Positions 18,619 through 27,749 are shown, counted from the first letter of the stretch. The stretch: 64,000 nucleotides of DNA from Prevotella sp. khp7 (GCF_900109055.1 NZ_FOIV01000003.1:726223-790222), one strand, 5' to 3'. Made by a program: numbers and translations. Notes: generated from the sequence alone by a model not told the origin.

Positions 18619-19377
18619 ATGCGTATTCTCATCGATATCGGCAATTCTACCATTGTCATCGCTTTGGCTGATGAACAGGGTAATATCTCGTCTACTTGGC
18701 GATTCAAGACTAAGAAAGAAGAGACTGCTAGTTTTTTCCGCTATGAGCTTCGTCAGGGTCTGCGCAAGTATAACGTAGAGGCGGCTGATATCGAGAATGT
18801 TATCATCTCGTCGGTTGTTCCCGAGGTGAACGATGATATTGCTCAGGCCGTGGTCGATCTGACGGGCATACAGCCCCATTTCTTTACTATTGCCGATGCT
18901 AAGGAGGTTGTCAGCATCGACGTGGAGTCGCCAGCCCAGTTGGGTAAAGACCGTCTGGCCGATGCCTTAGGAGCCGTTAGTTGTTATGGCGCACCCGCTA
19001 TCATCATTGATTTTGGTACAGCCACCACCATTGGCGTAGTCGACGAAAACAGGTGCTTCCGTGGCGGACTCATTATTCCTGGTGTTAAGACTTCCCTTAG
19101 TGCCCTCAGTACGCGTGCCTCTCAACTGCCTGCCATCACCATCGAAAAACCAGCTCACCTTGTTGGGCGCAATACTCTTGAGTGCATGCAAAGCGGCATT
19201 CTCTATGGTACGGCTGCTATGATAGACGGTCTTATCGACAAGCTTCTGCCAACTTTTTGTGTAGAGCCTCATATCGTTGCTACAGGTGGTATGGCTAAAA
19301 CCATTGTTCCCCATTGCCACCACAATATCATCATCGATCCCTATCTGCTGTTCAAAGGCCTGTTTCAAAGCAAATAG
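18619..19377 (+). CDS. coaX: Type III pantothenate kinase
   Basis: 252 residues of the ASKHA fold: D-I-G-N-S-T at the N-terminus, D-F-G-T-A-T-T-I (phosphate 2) and T-G-G-M near the C-terminus. CoaX phosphorylates pantothenate and, unlike CoaA, is not inhibited by CoA (family knowledge), so regulation would come from elsewhere. Last clear gene of the pan/coa operon. Confidence 0.95.
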   Translation: MRILIDIGNSTIVIALADEQGNISSTWRFKTKKEETASFFRYELRQGLRKYNVEAADIENVIISSVVPEVNDDIAQAVVDLTGIQPHFFTIADAKEVVSIDVESPAQLGKDRLADALGAVSCYGAPAIIIDFGTATTIGVVDENRCFRGGLIIPGVKTSLSALSTRASQLPAITIEKPAHLVGRNTLECMQSGILYGTAAMIDGLIDKLLPTFCVEPHIVATGGMAKTIVPHCHHNIIIDPYLLFKGLFQSK

Positions 19378-19475
19378 AAGACTTTTCTGCCTACGATGTT
19401 GCTCTGTATTTGAATAATGGGGATTTCCCTATCGAATCGTAGGGATTTATCTGCTTGTTTCTTGTTTTCAATATG

Positions 19476-19483
19476 TATCTTTG
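19476..19483 (+). promoter_or_regulatory. -7 promoter box of the BamE-like lipoprotein gene
   Basis: TATCTTTG matches TAnnTTTG and is followed by GCAG. A TTG at 19455-19457 lies 18 bases upstream as a weak -33. The box lies inside the longest possible reading frame and so favours the ATG at 19510. Confidence 0.55.
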
Positions 19484-19509
19484 CAGTATCTATTTTAAAA
19501 TTTAGAATT

Positions 19510-19839
19510 ATGAAGAAAATAAGAAATGCGGCTTTAGTAGCCATCGTTGCGTTATCGCTCAGTTCGTGTGCATCAATGTTTTCAACCGTAGCCGATAAAG
19601 CTGCCAGCATTGAGTATGGCATGACCAAACAAGAGGTGACGGCCTTGATGGGTAAACCTAGTTATCGCAGGTTTGCCGAGGGACGGGATGAATGGGAGTA
19701 TCGGTCTCTGCTGAACAATGATGATTACGACGTTGTGGTGTTGACATTTTACAACGGCCGGGTTGTTGCGATGGATTCATTCCGCGAGGTTCGTAAGGTT
19801 CATCCGAGGTTGCCCCAGCCTGATTCAAACAAAGAATAA
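19510..19839 (+). CDS. Small SmpA/BamE-like lipoprotein
   Basis: 109 residues with a lipoprotein signal peptide ending L-S-S-C-A-S. The mature part has I-E-Y-G-M-T-K-Q-E-V-T-A-L-M-G-K-P followed by E-W-E-Y and V-V-V-L-T-F-Y-N-G-R-V, the pattern of the small two-helix, three-strand SmpA/OmlA (BamE) fold, where G-M-[ST]-x-x-E-V-x-x-x-x-G-x-P is the hallmark. Likely on the outer membrane or periplasmic side; the exact partner is unknown. The 19417 start is rejected because the promoter lies downstream of it. Confidence 0.78.
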   Translation: MKKIRNAALVAIVALSLSSCASMFSTVADKAASIEYGMTKQEVTALMGKPSYRRFAEGRDEWEYRSLLNNDDYDVVVLTFYNGRVVAMDSFREVRKVHPRLPQPDSNKE

Positions 19840-19874
19840 ACAGACTTTCCTCGTGCGTTCCACAACGATTTGTG

Positions 19875-19901
19875 ACAATTAGGACAATTGGGACAATAAT
19901 T
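19875..19901. repeat. Three tandem 9-base repeats (GACAATtrG type) before a promoter
   Basis: GACAATTAG, GACAATTGG and GACAATAAT follow one another, just upstream of TACCTTTG at 19907-19914, the -7 box of the DUF2520 gene. They cover the place where a -33 element would sit, so they may be operator half-sites or simple slippage repeats. Confidence 0.6.
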
Positions 19902-19938
19902 TTTTGTACCTTTGCAGCGGATAAAACAGAAATGCATA

Positions 19939-20709
19939 ATGGAGATAGTTATCATTGGTTCGGGCAACCTGGCTACGCAGCTTTCGCTTGCCTTGAGCGA
20001 AGCAGGCCACCACATCGGCCAAATATATAGCCGTACAGAGGCACATGCCAGCGAATTGGCGGCAAAGTTAGGGTGCAGGTATACCACCGATATCAGCCAA
20101 ATAAGCGCTGAGGCCGAAATATACATCATATCGGTTAAGGACGATGCCATTGGAAGTTTGGCTGGGGCGATAGGCAAACGGGTGAAGAATGCTATCGTGG
20201 TTCATACGGCGGGCAGCATCGGGATGGATGTTCTAAAAGGTAAGGCATTCCACTATGGAGTGCTCTATCCTATGCAGACATTCTCGAAGAGCCACAGGGT
20301 CGGTTTCCGTGAAATCCCTTGTTTTATAGAGGCTTCTGGCTGTGAAGAACTTGCTGTGATTCGTTCACTTGCGGAGAGCGTCTCCGACCACGTGGTGGAT
20401 TGTGATTCGGCGAAGCGCAAGAAGATGCACTTGGCAGCGGTGCTGGCCTGTAATCTGACAAACCATTGCTATCGTCTGGCAGAGCGTGTACTCGAATCCG
20501 AGCAGATTGACTTTTGTCTTTTTTTACCTTTGATAGCTGAAACAGCACGCAAGGTGTCGGTTATGTCGCCTAAGGCGGCGCAGACAGGGCCAATGGTGCG
20601 CTATGACCTGAGCGTAATGGAGATGCAGATGGAGATGCTGCCCGACGAGCGTACTCGTGAGATTTATCGTTTGATGGCCGAAAGCATTCACGAAGACTCT
20701 AAGTCTTAG
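19939..20709 (+). CDS. Rossmann-fold / DUF2520 oxidoreductase, candidate ketopantoate reductase
   Basis: 256 residues. The N-terminal Rossmann motif I-I-G-S-G-N-L-A-T-Q-L binds NAD(P), and the C-terminal helical part matches the DUF2520 layout (K-K-M-H-L-A-A-V-L-A-C-N-L-T-N-H, and K-A-A-Q-T-G-P-M-V-R-Y-D). The pan/coa cluster just upstream lacks a ketopantoate reductase, and a DUF2520-type reductase (PanG, described in Francisella) performs this step elsewhere, so the same role is plausible here; I recall that family link from memory. IlvC could also do this step. It has its own -7 box (TACCTTTG, 19907-19914), which excludes the longer TTG start at 19912. It converges with and overlaps tex by four bases. 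Confidence 0.8.
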   Translation: MEIVIIGSGNLATQLSLALSEAGHHIGQIYSRTEAHASELAAKLGCRYTTDISQISAEAEIYIISVKDDAIGSLAGAIGKRVKNAIVVHTAGSIGMDVLKGKAFHYGVLYPMQTFSKSHRVGFREIPCFIEASGCEELAVIRSLAESVSDHVVDCDSAKRKKMHLAAVLACNLTNHCYRLAERVLESEQIDFCLFLPLIAETARKVSVMSPKAAQTGPMVRYDLSVMEMQMEMLPDERTREIYRLMAESIHEDSKS

Positions 20710-22877
20710 ATTCCCTTTAAAGAAAGCGAAATGCGCTTGCGGCGACGGTCTACTTCTATGACCCGCACCTTGAGATGCTGATGTAGTTTCACTACGTCAG
20801 TAGGGTGGGCTATGCGGCGGTTGGCCATCTGTGAGATATGTATCAGTCCGTCCTGATGGACACCAATGTCGACAAAGGCACCGAAGTTGGTGATGTTGGT
20901 CACGATGCCTGGCAGAATCATTCCCTCCACCAAATCGTCGATGGTGTTGACATTCTTGTCGAATTCAAACTCCTCAAGTTGCTCACGCGGATCGCGGCCT
21001 GGTTTTTCCAACTCTTTCATGATGTCGGTCAGCGTGGGGATACCCACCTCGGTCGTCACGTAGCGGCGGATATCGATAGCTTCACGCTTCTCTTTATTAT
21101 TTATAAGGTCGGTCACCGAACAGCCCTGGTCTTTAGCCATCTGTTCTACGATGGCGTAACTTTCGGGATGAACGGCTGAGTTGTCGAGTGGATTCTTTGC
21201 ACCAGGAATGCGCAGGAAACCTGCACACTGCTGATAGGCAGAGGGACCGAGGCGCGGTACTTTTTTCAGTTGGGCGCGCGAGGTGAAAGCACCATTGTCT
21301 TTTCTGAAATCTATAATATTCTTGGCGAGGGTAGGACCAAGCCCGCTCACATACATCAGCAGATGTTGTGAGGCGGTGTTAAGGTTCACCCCTACGAGGT
21401 TCACACAACTCTCTACGGTCTGGTCGAGTGAGTGTTTCAGTTTCGTCTGGTCTACATCGTGCTGGTATTGACCTACACCGATGCTCTTAGGGTCAATCTT
21501 CACCAGTTCGGCCAGCGGGTCCATCAGTCGACGTCCTATCGAAACGGCACCGCGAACGGTGACATCCTCATCAGGGAATTCATCGCGGGCTATCTTCGAA
21601 GCAGAATAAACCGATGCACCATCTTCGCTGACGGTAAAAACCTGCGGTGTTGGCGTCTCGGCATTATTCTTTGCGTTAATGTTGTAGCGGCCTGCGAGCA
21701 CATCTTTGATGAAATCGTTGGTCTCTCTGCTGGCTGTACCATTACCGATAGAGATGGCTTCTATCTGGTACTTTTGTATCATCTTCAGAACGGCGACGGC
21801 CGACTCTGTGCGTTTGTTGATTGGTGGGTGGGGGAATATGGCCTCATGGTGAAGCAAGTTGCCCTGAGCATCCAGACAAACCACCTTGCAACCTGTGCGG
21901 AAACCTGGGTCGACCCCCATTACACGCTTCTGCCCCAATGGCGCTCCCAGTAGCAGCTGACGCAGGTTCTCGGCAAACACACGGATAGCTTCATCATCGG
22001 CCTTCTCCTTGCTGAGAGTCGAGAACTCGGTCTCGATGGCTGGTTTGAGCAATCGTTTGTAACCGTCGTCGATGGCCTCTGCCACCAGTCGTCCGCAAAG
22101 TGTGTTTCCATATACATAATGACGCTTCAGACGTTCTACGGCTTCCTCGTCGTCGGGCGAGATGCTGATGCGGAGAATCCCCTCGTTCTCACCTCGGCGC
22201 ATAGCCAGCAGTCGGTGGGAAGAACAACGTTTCAATGGCTCCTCCCAGTCGAAATAGTCGCTGTATTTGGCTGCCTCGTCTGTGTCGGCCTTAGCTTTCA
22301 CAACCTTTGAGGTGATGAAGGCCTGGCGACTGAAGGCGTTGCGGAGTTGCTGGCGCGAACGCTCATCTTCGCTCACGGTCTCGGCAATGATGTCCTGAGC
22401 GCCCTTCAAGGCAGAGTCGGTATCCTTGACATCTCCTTTGATGAAGCGCTCTGCAGCTCGTTCAGGATCGCGCTCTCTTTGTAACAGCAGGATCTGAGCC
22501 AACGGCTCAAGCCCTTGTTCGCGTGCCACCTGGGCGCGTGTCCGCCGCTTGGGTTTATAGGGCAGATATATATCTTCGAGTTCAGTGGCATTCCAACAGT
22601 CGCGGATGCGCTTCTCTAATTCGGCTGTCATCTTGTCGAGGTCGGTGATAGTCTTAACAACGGTGTCCTTACGCTTTTGAATCTCCTGAAGTTTCTCGTA
22701 ACGGTCGCTGATGGCGGCTATCTGCACTTCGTCGAGTCCGCCCGTTCGCTCCTTGCGATAACGTGAGATGAAAGGAATGGTGCAGCCTTCTTCGAGCAAA
22801 GCGAGTGTAGCGGCAACGGCCCGTTCCTGAAGATTCAAGGTGCTGGCAATGAGTTGTGCGAAGATATTCTTTTCCAT
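20706..22877 (-). CDS. tex: Tex-family RNA-binding transcription accessory protein
   Basis: 723 residues with the Tex domain order: N-terminal helical region with F-I-S-R-Y-R-K-E-R-T-G-G-L-D-E, a YqgF-like RNase H fold starting at G-V-D-P-G-F-R-T-G-C-K, helix-hairpin-helix region (V-G-V-N-L-N-T-A-S-Q-H-L-L, V-S-G-L-G-P-T-L-A), and a C-terminal S1 domain (about 640-715; G-I-V-T-N-I-T-N-F-G-A-F-V-D-I-G-V-H-Q-D-G). Tex proteins bind nucleic acid and affect transcription and toxin expression in other bacteria. A -7 box TATTTTTG (minus strand 22916-22909) precedes the gene and is back to back with the LolA-like gene promoter. Confidence 0.95.
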   Translation of the reverse strand: MEKNIFAQLIASTLNLQERAVAATLALLEEGCTIPFISRYRKERTGGLDEVQIAAISDRYEKLQEIQKRKDTVVKTITDLDKMTAELEKRIRDCWNATELEDIYLPYKPKRRTRAQVAREQGLEPLAQILLLQRERDPERAAERFIKGDVKDTDSALKGAQDIIAETVSEDERSRQQLRNAFSRQAFITSKVVKAKADTDEAAKYSDYFDWEEPLKRCSSHRLLAMRRGENEGILRISISPDDEEAVERLKRHYVYGNTLCGRLVAEAIDDGYKRLLKPAIETEFSTLSKEKADDEAIRVFAENLRQLLLGAPLGQKRVMGVDPGFRTGCKVVCLDAQGNLLHHEAIFPHPPINKRTESAVAVLKMIQKYQIEAISIGNGTASRETNDFIKDVLAGRYNINAKNNAETPTPQVFTVSEDGASVYSASKIARDEFPDEDVTVRGAVSIGRRLMDPLAELVKIDPKSIGVGQYQHDVDQTKLKHSLDQTVESCVNLVGVNLNTASQHLLMYVSGLGPTLAKNIIDFRKDNGAFTSRAQLKKVPRLGPSAYQQCAGFLRIPGAKNPLDNSAVHPESYAIVEQMAKDQGCSVTDLINNKEKREAIDIRRYVTTEVGIPTLTDIMKELEKPGRDPREQLEEFEFDKNVNTIDDLVEGMILPGIVTNITNFGAFVDIGVHQDGLIHISQMANRRIAHPTDVVKLHQHLKVRVIEVDRRRKRISLSLKGI

Positions 22878-22964
22878 AAGAGAGTCTATTAAATCGTTAA
22901 TTTGTGTGCAAAAATAATGAATTTAAATGAGAAATTAGTAATTTTGCAGCTCGAAAACAACAAA

Positions 22965-23585
22965 ATGAAAGTAAAATTAAGAATTCTCTGGTGCCTGATG
23001 CTGATAGTATCGTTTCAGGATGTGTGTGCTGAGGAGTCGGCTAATGCACGTCAGGCACGACGCATATTCAATTCGGCATATGCCCAGGTGTTTGGAGAGC
23101 AAGGCGCCAGTCTTCACTACGATGTGAACATTACTGGTATCTACAAAACTGACGGCACTATTTGGTATAAGGGCAAGAAGAGTAAGTTTGAGGATGCCAA
23201 GATGAACTCGTGGAATGACGGCACGACGGTATATACCATTAAACGCAAAAAACATGAGGTAGAGATACATAGTGCCAAAAATAATAAGTCGGACAAGTAT
23301 TCTCAGAAATTCAAGTTTGAGCCCGAGAACTACAATTATAGTATTGCAGAGGATCCGGAAGGGTTAATGTTGACTCTCAAGGTGAAGAAAGGAAAGAAGG
23401 GCATGAAGGAAATCCATGCGCTGGTAGGACGGAAGGATTATCATCCGATTCGTCTGCGTATCAAGATTGCCTTTATCTGGACGACTATCATGGTTTCGGA
23501 TTTTAAGTCGGGTGGTATCACAGACGAGATGTTGCGGTTCCCGAGTGAGAAATATAAGAGTTATAAGTTTGTAGATAAGCGATGA
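22965..23585 (+). CDS. LolA-like periplasmic protein
   Basis: 206 residues with a signal peptide ending in V-C-A-E. The rest is beta-rich with a pattern seen in LolA/LolB-like carriers of Bacteroidota (D-V-N-I-T-G-I-Y-K-T-D-G-T-I-W-Y-K-G-K and a closing S-D-F-K-S-G-G-I-x-x-x-M-x-R-F-P). Probable role in lipid or lipoprotein transfer, or simply an unknown periplasmic protein. The ATG at 22965 was chosen because a -7 box (TAATTTTG, 22939-22946) sits just upstream; a longer frame from 22902 would contain it. The stop overlaps the ABC-F start (ATGA), so the two genes are coupled. Confidence 0.75.
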   Translation: MKVKLRILWCLMLIVSFQDVCAEESANARQARRIFNSAYAQVFGEQGASLHYDVNITGIYKTDGTIWYKGKKSKFEDAKMNSWNDGTTVYTIKRKKHEVEIHSAKNNKSDKYSQKFKFEPENYNYSIAEDPEGLMLTLKVKKGKKGMKEIHALVGRKDYHPIRLRIKIAFIWTTIMVSDFKSGGITDEMLRFPSEKYKSYKFVDKR

Positions 23586-25579
23586 TTTCGGTAGAAGGAC
23601 TGAAAGTGGAATTCGGCGTCAAGCCATTGTTCGTTGATGCAAGTTTTGTCATCAACGACCGCGACCGTATTGCCCTTGTGGGTAAGAACGGTGCGGGCAA
23701 GTCGACGATGCTGAAGATAATAAGCGGACAACAGAAACCTACGGCAGGTAATATCAGTGTGCCCAACGACTGTAGAATAGGCTACCTGCCTCAGGTGATG
23801 ATTCTGCAGGACGATACAACGGTGCGCGAGGAAGCACAGAAGGCGTTTGCCGACATCACCAGGATGAAGCAGCGTCTGGATGAGATGAACAGACAGCTGG
23901 CTGAACGTACCGACTATGAGAGCGAGAGCTATCTGGCACTGATAGAGAAATATACCACGGAACATGAGTGTTATATGATGATGGGGGCTGAGAGTCGTGA
24001 GGCTGAGTTGGAGCGTACGCTCACAGGACTTGGCTTCCTTCGCTCGGATTTCGATCGTCCTACCTCGGAGTTCTCTGGTGGTTGGCGCATGCGTATCGAG
24101 CTGGCGAAGATCCTGTTGCAGAAACCCGATGTGCTGTTGCTCGACGAGCCTACCAACCATTTGGATATCGAGTCGATACAATGGCTGGAGCAGTTCTTGT
24201 CGCAGTCGTCGAGTGCCGTCGTGCTGGTGAGTCATGATAGGGCCTTTATTAATAATGTATCGAACCGCACACTTGAAATCTCATGTGGTCGTGTGATCGA
24301 CTATAAAGTGAAATACAACGAGTATGTGGTGCTTCGCAAGGAGCGTCGCGAACAGCAGATCAGAGCCTACGAAAACCAGCAGAAGGAAGTGGCTGAGATG
24401 AAAGCCTTCATTGAGCGTTTCCGCTATCAGGCCACGAAAGCTGTACAGGTACAGCAGAAAATCAAACAGCTGGAGAAAATCGTACCTATCGAGATTGACG
24501 AAGTCGACAATTCGGCTATGCATCTGAAGTTTCCACCTTGCTTGCGTAGTGGCGACTATCCCGTTATCTGCGACGAAGTGAGAAAAGACTATGGGGCACA
24601 TACCGTTTTCGATCATGTGTCGCTCACCATCAAGCGGGGCGAGAAAGTTGCTTTCGTGGGTAAGAACGGCGAAGGAAAGTCTACGCTCGTGAAGTGTATC
24701 ATGGGCGAGATTCCCTATACGGGCGAGCTGAAGATAGGACATAATATCCAGATTGGTTACTTTGCCCAGAATCAGGCTCAGTTGCTTGACGAGAGTCTGA
24801 CGGTATTTCAAACGATAGATCATGTAGCGAAGGGCGAGATCCGTCTGCGCATCAATGATATCCTTGGCGCCTTCATGTTTGGCGGCGAGGAATCGGATAA
24901 GAAAGTAAAAGTGCTTAGCGGTGGCGAACGTAGCCGTTTGGCGATGATTCGTCTGCTTTTGGAACCAGTAAACCTGCTGATTCTCGACGAGCCTACCAAC
25001 CATCTCGATATGCCTTCTAAGGATGTGTTGAAAGAGGCCATCAAGGCTTTCGATGGTACAGCTATTATCGTGAGTCACGACCGTGAGTTCCTAGATGGTC
25101 TGGTAACGAAGGTCTATGAGTTTGGTGACGGTAAGGTGAGGGAACACCTGGGTGGAATCTACGACTTCCTCCGTACCAAGAAAATCAGCGAACTGAACGA
25201 GTTGGGCAAGGATTCGAATAGTGCTCAGCAAGGAAACGGCAGTTTTCCTACGGGGAAACCAGCAGTTCCCACCGTGGGAACTCCCAGTTCCCCCCATGGG
25301 AACTCTCAGGAAACGATATCCAAAGCCCTCAGTTATGCAGAGCATAAGGAGCGTCAGAAACAGAAGAACCGTGCCGAGAAGGCCGTGAAGGAGTCGGAAA
25401 AGAAAATTGAGAAACTGGAACAGAGGCTGAAAGAGCTCGACGACTTGCTGATGGTTCCTGAGAATGCTTCTGATATGACCCTCGTCACAGAGTATACTTC
25501 GACAAAGAAATGTCTCGATGAAGAGGTAGAACGCTGGGAGAAACTCAGCGAAACCTTAGAAGAGATAACCCAATATTAA
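23582..25579 (+). CDS. ABC-F family ATPase (Uup/YheS type)
   Basis: 665 residues: two ABC domains without membrane segments, joined by a charged helical linker, and a C-terminal coiled coil (about 600-660). Walker A is G-K-N-G-A-G-K-S-T (34-42) in domain 1 and G-K-N-G-E-G-K-S-T (around 360) in domain 2; signatures are F-S-G-G-W-R-M-R and L-S-G-G-E-R-S-R; both Walker B ends read L-L-D-E-P-T-N-H-L-D or L-I-L-D-E-P-T-N-H-L-D. ABC-F proteins act on ribosomes, in translation quality control or antibiotic protection. Between domain 2 and the coiled coil, residues about 554-575 are encoded by palindromic array C and are low-complexity (rich in S, P, G, T), a likely insertion that keeps the frame. 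Confidence 0.93.
   Translation: MISVEGLKVEFGVKPLFVDASFVINDRDRIALVGKNGAGKSTMLKIISGQQKPTAGNISVPNDCRIGYLPQVMILQDDTTVREEAQKAFADITRMKQRLDEMNRQLAERTDYESESYLALIEKYTTEHECYMMMGAESREAELERTLTGLGFLRSDFDRPTSEFSGGWRMRIELAKILLQKPDVLLLDEPTNHLDIESIQWLEQFLSQSSSAVVLVSHDRAFINNVSNRTLEISCGRVIDYKVKYNEYVVLRKERREQQIRAYENQQKEVAEMKAFIERFRYQATKAVQVQQKIKQLEKIVPIEIDEVDNSAMHLKFPPCLRSGDYPVICDEVRKDYGAHTVFDHVSLTIKRGEKVAFVGKNGEGKSTLVKCIMGEIPYTGELKIGHNIQIGYFAQNQAQLLDESLTVFQTIDHVAKGEIRLRINDILGAFMFGGEESDKKVKVLSGGERSRLAMIRLLLEPVNLLILDEPTNHLDMPSKDVLKEAIKAFDGTAIIVSHDREFLDGLVTKVYEFGDGKVREHLGGIYDFLRTKKISELNELGKDSNSAQQGNGSFPTGKPAVPTVGTPSSPHGNSQETISKALSYAEHKERQKQKNRAEKAVKESEKKIEKLEQRLKELDDLLMVPENASDMTLVTEYTSTKKCLDEEVERWEKLSETLEEITQY
25242..25304. 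repeat. Palindromic array C inside the ABC-F gene: three 19-base units, 22-base period
   Basis: Units at 25242-25260, 25264-25282 and 25286-25304, separated by AGC and CCC. Unit 2 is AGTTCCCAC-C-GTGGGAACT, a perfect palindrome around one base. Unit 3 has 7-base arms AGTTCCC/GGGAACT; unit 1 has arms GTTTTCC/GGGAAAC with one G-T pair. Three units of 22 bases add 66 bases, so an insertion of this size keeps the reading frame. The encoded peptide lies in the linker between the second ABC domain and the coiled coil. Same architecture as arrays A and B. Confidence 0.85.
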
Positions 25580-25593
25580 CTAACAATAGATTT

Positions 25594-27627
25594 ATGAAAA
25601 AAATTGTAACAATGATGGCAATGGCATCAATGTCTTTGATGACAATGGCACAGGCACCGCTCGGATCGGGGTTGAACAAAGCCGATTTCGATACCAGCGC
25701 GCGTCCTGGTGATGATTTCTATCAGTATGCATGTGGTGGATGGATGAAGAGTAATCCGCTTCCCGCTGCTTATTCTCGTTATGGCAGCTTCGACCGCCTG
25801 CAGGAGGATAACGACAAGCGTATTAACGCTATTCTCGCAGAGCTTCTGAGCAACAGCTACGAAAAGGGAACTATAGAGCAGAAGCTCAGCGACCTTTACA
25901 AACTGGCTATGGACTCTACACGCCGTAACAATGAGGGTGTGGCTCCTCTGATGCCGCTGATCAAGAAGCTCGAGGCAGCCAAGACCACCAAGCAGCTGCT
26001 CGACATTCAGTTGGAACTGGCTCCCTACGGAGAACAGGAGTTCTTCTTCTGTGGTTTCGGTGCCGATGATAAGAATGCCACACAGAATATTCTGAACGTT
26101 TATCAGGGTGGGCTCTCCTTGGGTCAGAAAGAGTACTATCTTGAAAACGATAAGCCTACAGCGGATATCCGTGAAGCTTTTAAGAAGCACATTGTCAAGA
26201 TGTTCCAGCTTTTTGGCTTTAGTAAGAGTGCAGCTACCAAGAAGATGCAGAATGTCATGAAGGTTGAGACAGAGTTGGCCAAGGTAAGCAAGAGCCGCAC
26301 AGAACTGCGCGATCCTGAGGCTAACTACAACAAGATGACACTGAAAGAGTTTGAAACCAAGTATCCTAATCTTCCTCTGGTGAAGGTGATGAGCGCTCAG
26401 GGGATAGACGCTAAGTATCTGCAAGAGATGGTTGTGGGACAGCCTGCTTTCCTTGAGGGTGCCAACAAACTTGTTGGTTCTATCAAACCTGCTGAATATC
26501 GTGACGTGATGGAGTGGGGACTCATCTCTGAAGCTGCCAATTATTTGAGCGATGCTACTGTAGCTGAGAGTTTCGACTTCAACGGTAAGATTCGTTCAGG
26601 TCGTAAGGAAAACCACCCGCTTTGGAAACGCAGTACTTCTCAGGTAGAACGTGTGATGGGTGAAGCGCTGGGTAAGATTTACTCAGAGAAATACTTCCCT
26701 GAGGCAGCTAAGAAGCGTATGGTGACCTTAGTGAAGAATCTTCAGATAGCCCTTGGAGAGCGCATCGCTGCTCAGGACTGGATGGACGATTCCACCAAGG
26801 TGAATGCCCTGCTGAAGTTGAATTCATTTTATGTAAAAGTTGGTTATCCAGACAAATGGACAGACCTCTCGAAACTAGAGATTGATCCTGCAAAATCTTA
26901 TTACGAAAACATGCAGGCGTGTGCCAAGTTCTGGAATGAGTGGAGTATCAATCATCGTGTAGGAAAACCTGTAGACCGTGATGACTGGCATATGACGCCT
27001 CAGACGGTAAATGCCTACTATAATCCTACCACCAACGAGATCTGTTTCCCTGCAGGAATTCTTCAGTATCCTTTCTTCGATATGAATGCAGACGATGCGT
27101 TTAACTATGGTGCTATCGGTGTAGTGATTGGTCATGAGATGACTCACGGATTCGATGATCAGGGCCGTCGTTTCGATAAGGATGGAAACATGCACGACTG
27201 GTGGACGGAGAGTGATGGAAAGAATTTTACAGAACGTACTGATAAGTATGCTGATTTCTTCTCTAAGATTGAAGTGCTGCCAGGCTTGTTTGGCAACGGA
27301 CGTCTGACGCTGGGTGAGAATCTGGCCGATCATGGCGGTCTGCAGGTTGCTTGGGCAGCCTATAAAAATGCTACAAAGCGTGAACCTCTGGAAGAGAAAG
27401 AAGGCCTGACAGCCGATCAGCGTTTCTTCCACGCCTATGCTGGCGTGTGGGCTGGTAATATTACCGACGAGGAAATCCGTAACCGTACGAAGAGTGATCC
27501 TCACTCATTGGGACGCTGGCGTGTAAACGGGGCTCTTCCCCATATCGATGCATGGTATGAAGCCTTCGATGTAAAAGAAGGTGATAAAATGTTTATCCCT
27601 AAGTCGGAGCGCTTGGAATTGTGGTAA
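25594..27627 (+). CDS. M13 family (neprilysin/PepO-like) metallopeptidase
   Basis: 677 residues with a signal peptide (M-K-K-I-V-T, hydrophobic core, ending M-A-Q-A). The zinc site H514-E-M-T-H518 and the downstream G-E-N-L-A-D-H-G-G motif, which supplies the third ligand, are intact, as is N-A-Y-Y-N-P-T-x-N-E-I-x-F-P-A-G-I-L just before. M13 enzymes cleave peptides of limited size; this one should act in the periplasm or on the cell surface. It follows the ABC-F gene by 14 bases and is closed by a terminator at 27653-27686. Confidence 0.95.
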   Translation: MKKIVTMMAMASMSLMTMAQAPLGSGLNKADFDTSARPGDDFYQYACGGWMKSNPLPAAYSRYGSFDRLQEDNDKRINAILAELLSNSYEKGTIEQKLSDLYKLAMDSTRRNNEGVAPLMPLIKKLEAAKTTKQLLDIQLELAPYGEQEFFFCGFGADDKNATQNILNVYQGGLSLGQKEYYLENDKPTADIREAFKKHIVKMFQLFGFSKSAATKKMQNVMKVETELAKVSKSRTELRDPEANYNKMTLKEFETKYPNLPLVKVMSAQGIDAKYLQEMVVGQPAFLEGANKLVGSIKPAEYRDVMEWGLISEAANYLSDATVAESFDFNGKIRSGRKENHPLWKRSTSQVERVMGEALGKIYSEKYFPEAAKKRMVTLVKNLQIALGERIAAQDWMDDSTKVNALLKLNSFYVKVGYPDKWTDLSKLEIDPAKSYYENMQACAKFWNEWSINHRVGKPVDRDDWHMTPQTVNAYYNPTTNEICFPAGILQYPFFDMNADDAFNYGAIGVVIGHEMTHGFDDQGRRFDKDGNMHDWWTESDGKNFTERTDKYADFFSKIEVLPGLFGNGRLTLGENLADHGGLQVAWAAYKNATKREPLEEKEGLTADQRFFHAYAGVWAGNITDEEIRNRTKSDPHSLGRWRVNGALPHIDAWYEAFDVKEGDKMFIPKSERLELW

Positions 27628-27652
27628 TTTAACGTTTAAAACGATAAAAATG

Positions 27653-27686
27653 CCGTCGTAAATGTAAATTTACGGCGGTTTTTTTT
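27653..27686 (+). terminator. Intrinsic terminator after the M13 peptidase
   Basis: CCGTCGTAAA (27653-27662) pairs with TTTACGGCGG (27669-27678) and is followed by eight T. The T run overlaps the -33 element of the next promoter. Confidence 0.88.
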
Positions 27687-27714
27687 GTTTATTAAGTTTT
27701 TTTGTTTACTTTTG
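27684..27714 (+). promoter_or_regulatory. Promoter of the zinc-ribbon/kinase/AAA/FHA/PP2C operon
   Basis: TTTG at 27684-27687, 19 bases, TACTTTTG at 27707-27714: an almost exact consensus. Since all following genes to 36325 overlap or are spaced by no more than 10 bases, it probably drives the whole cassette and perhaps metA. Confidence 0.78.
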
Positions 27715-27749
27715 CACCTAGCTTTTGCAGATAAATCACATGTTTAATT

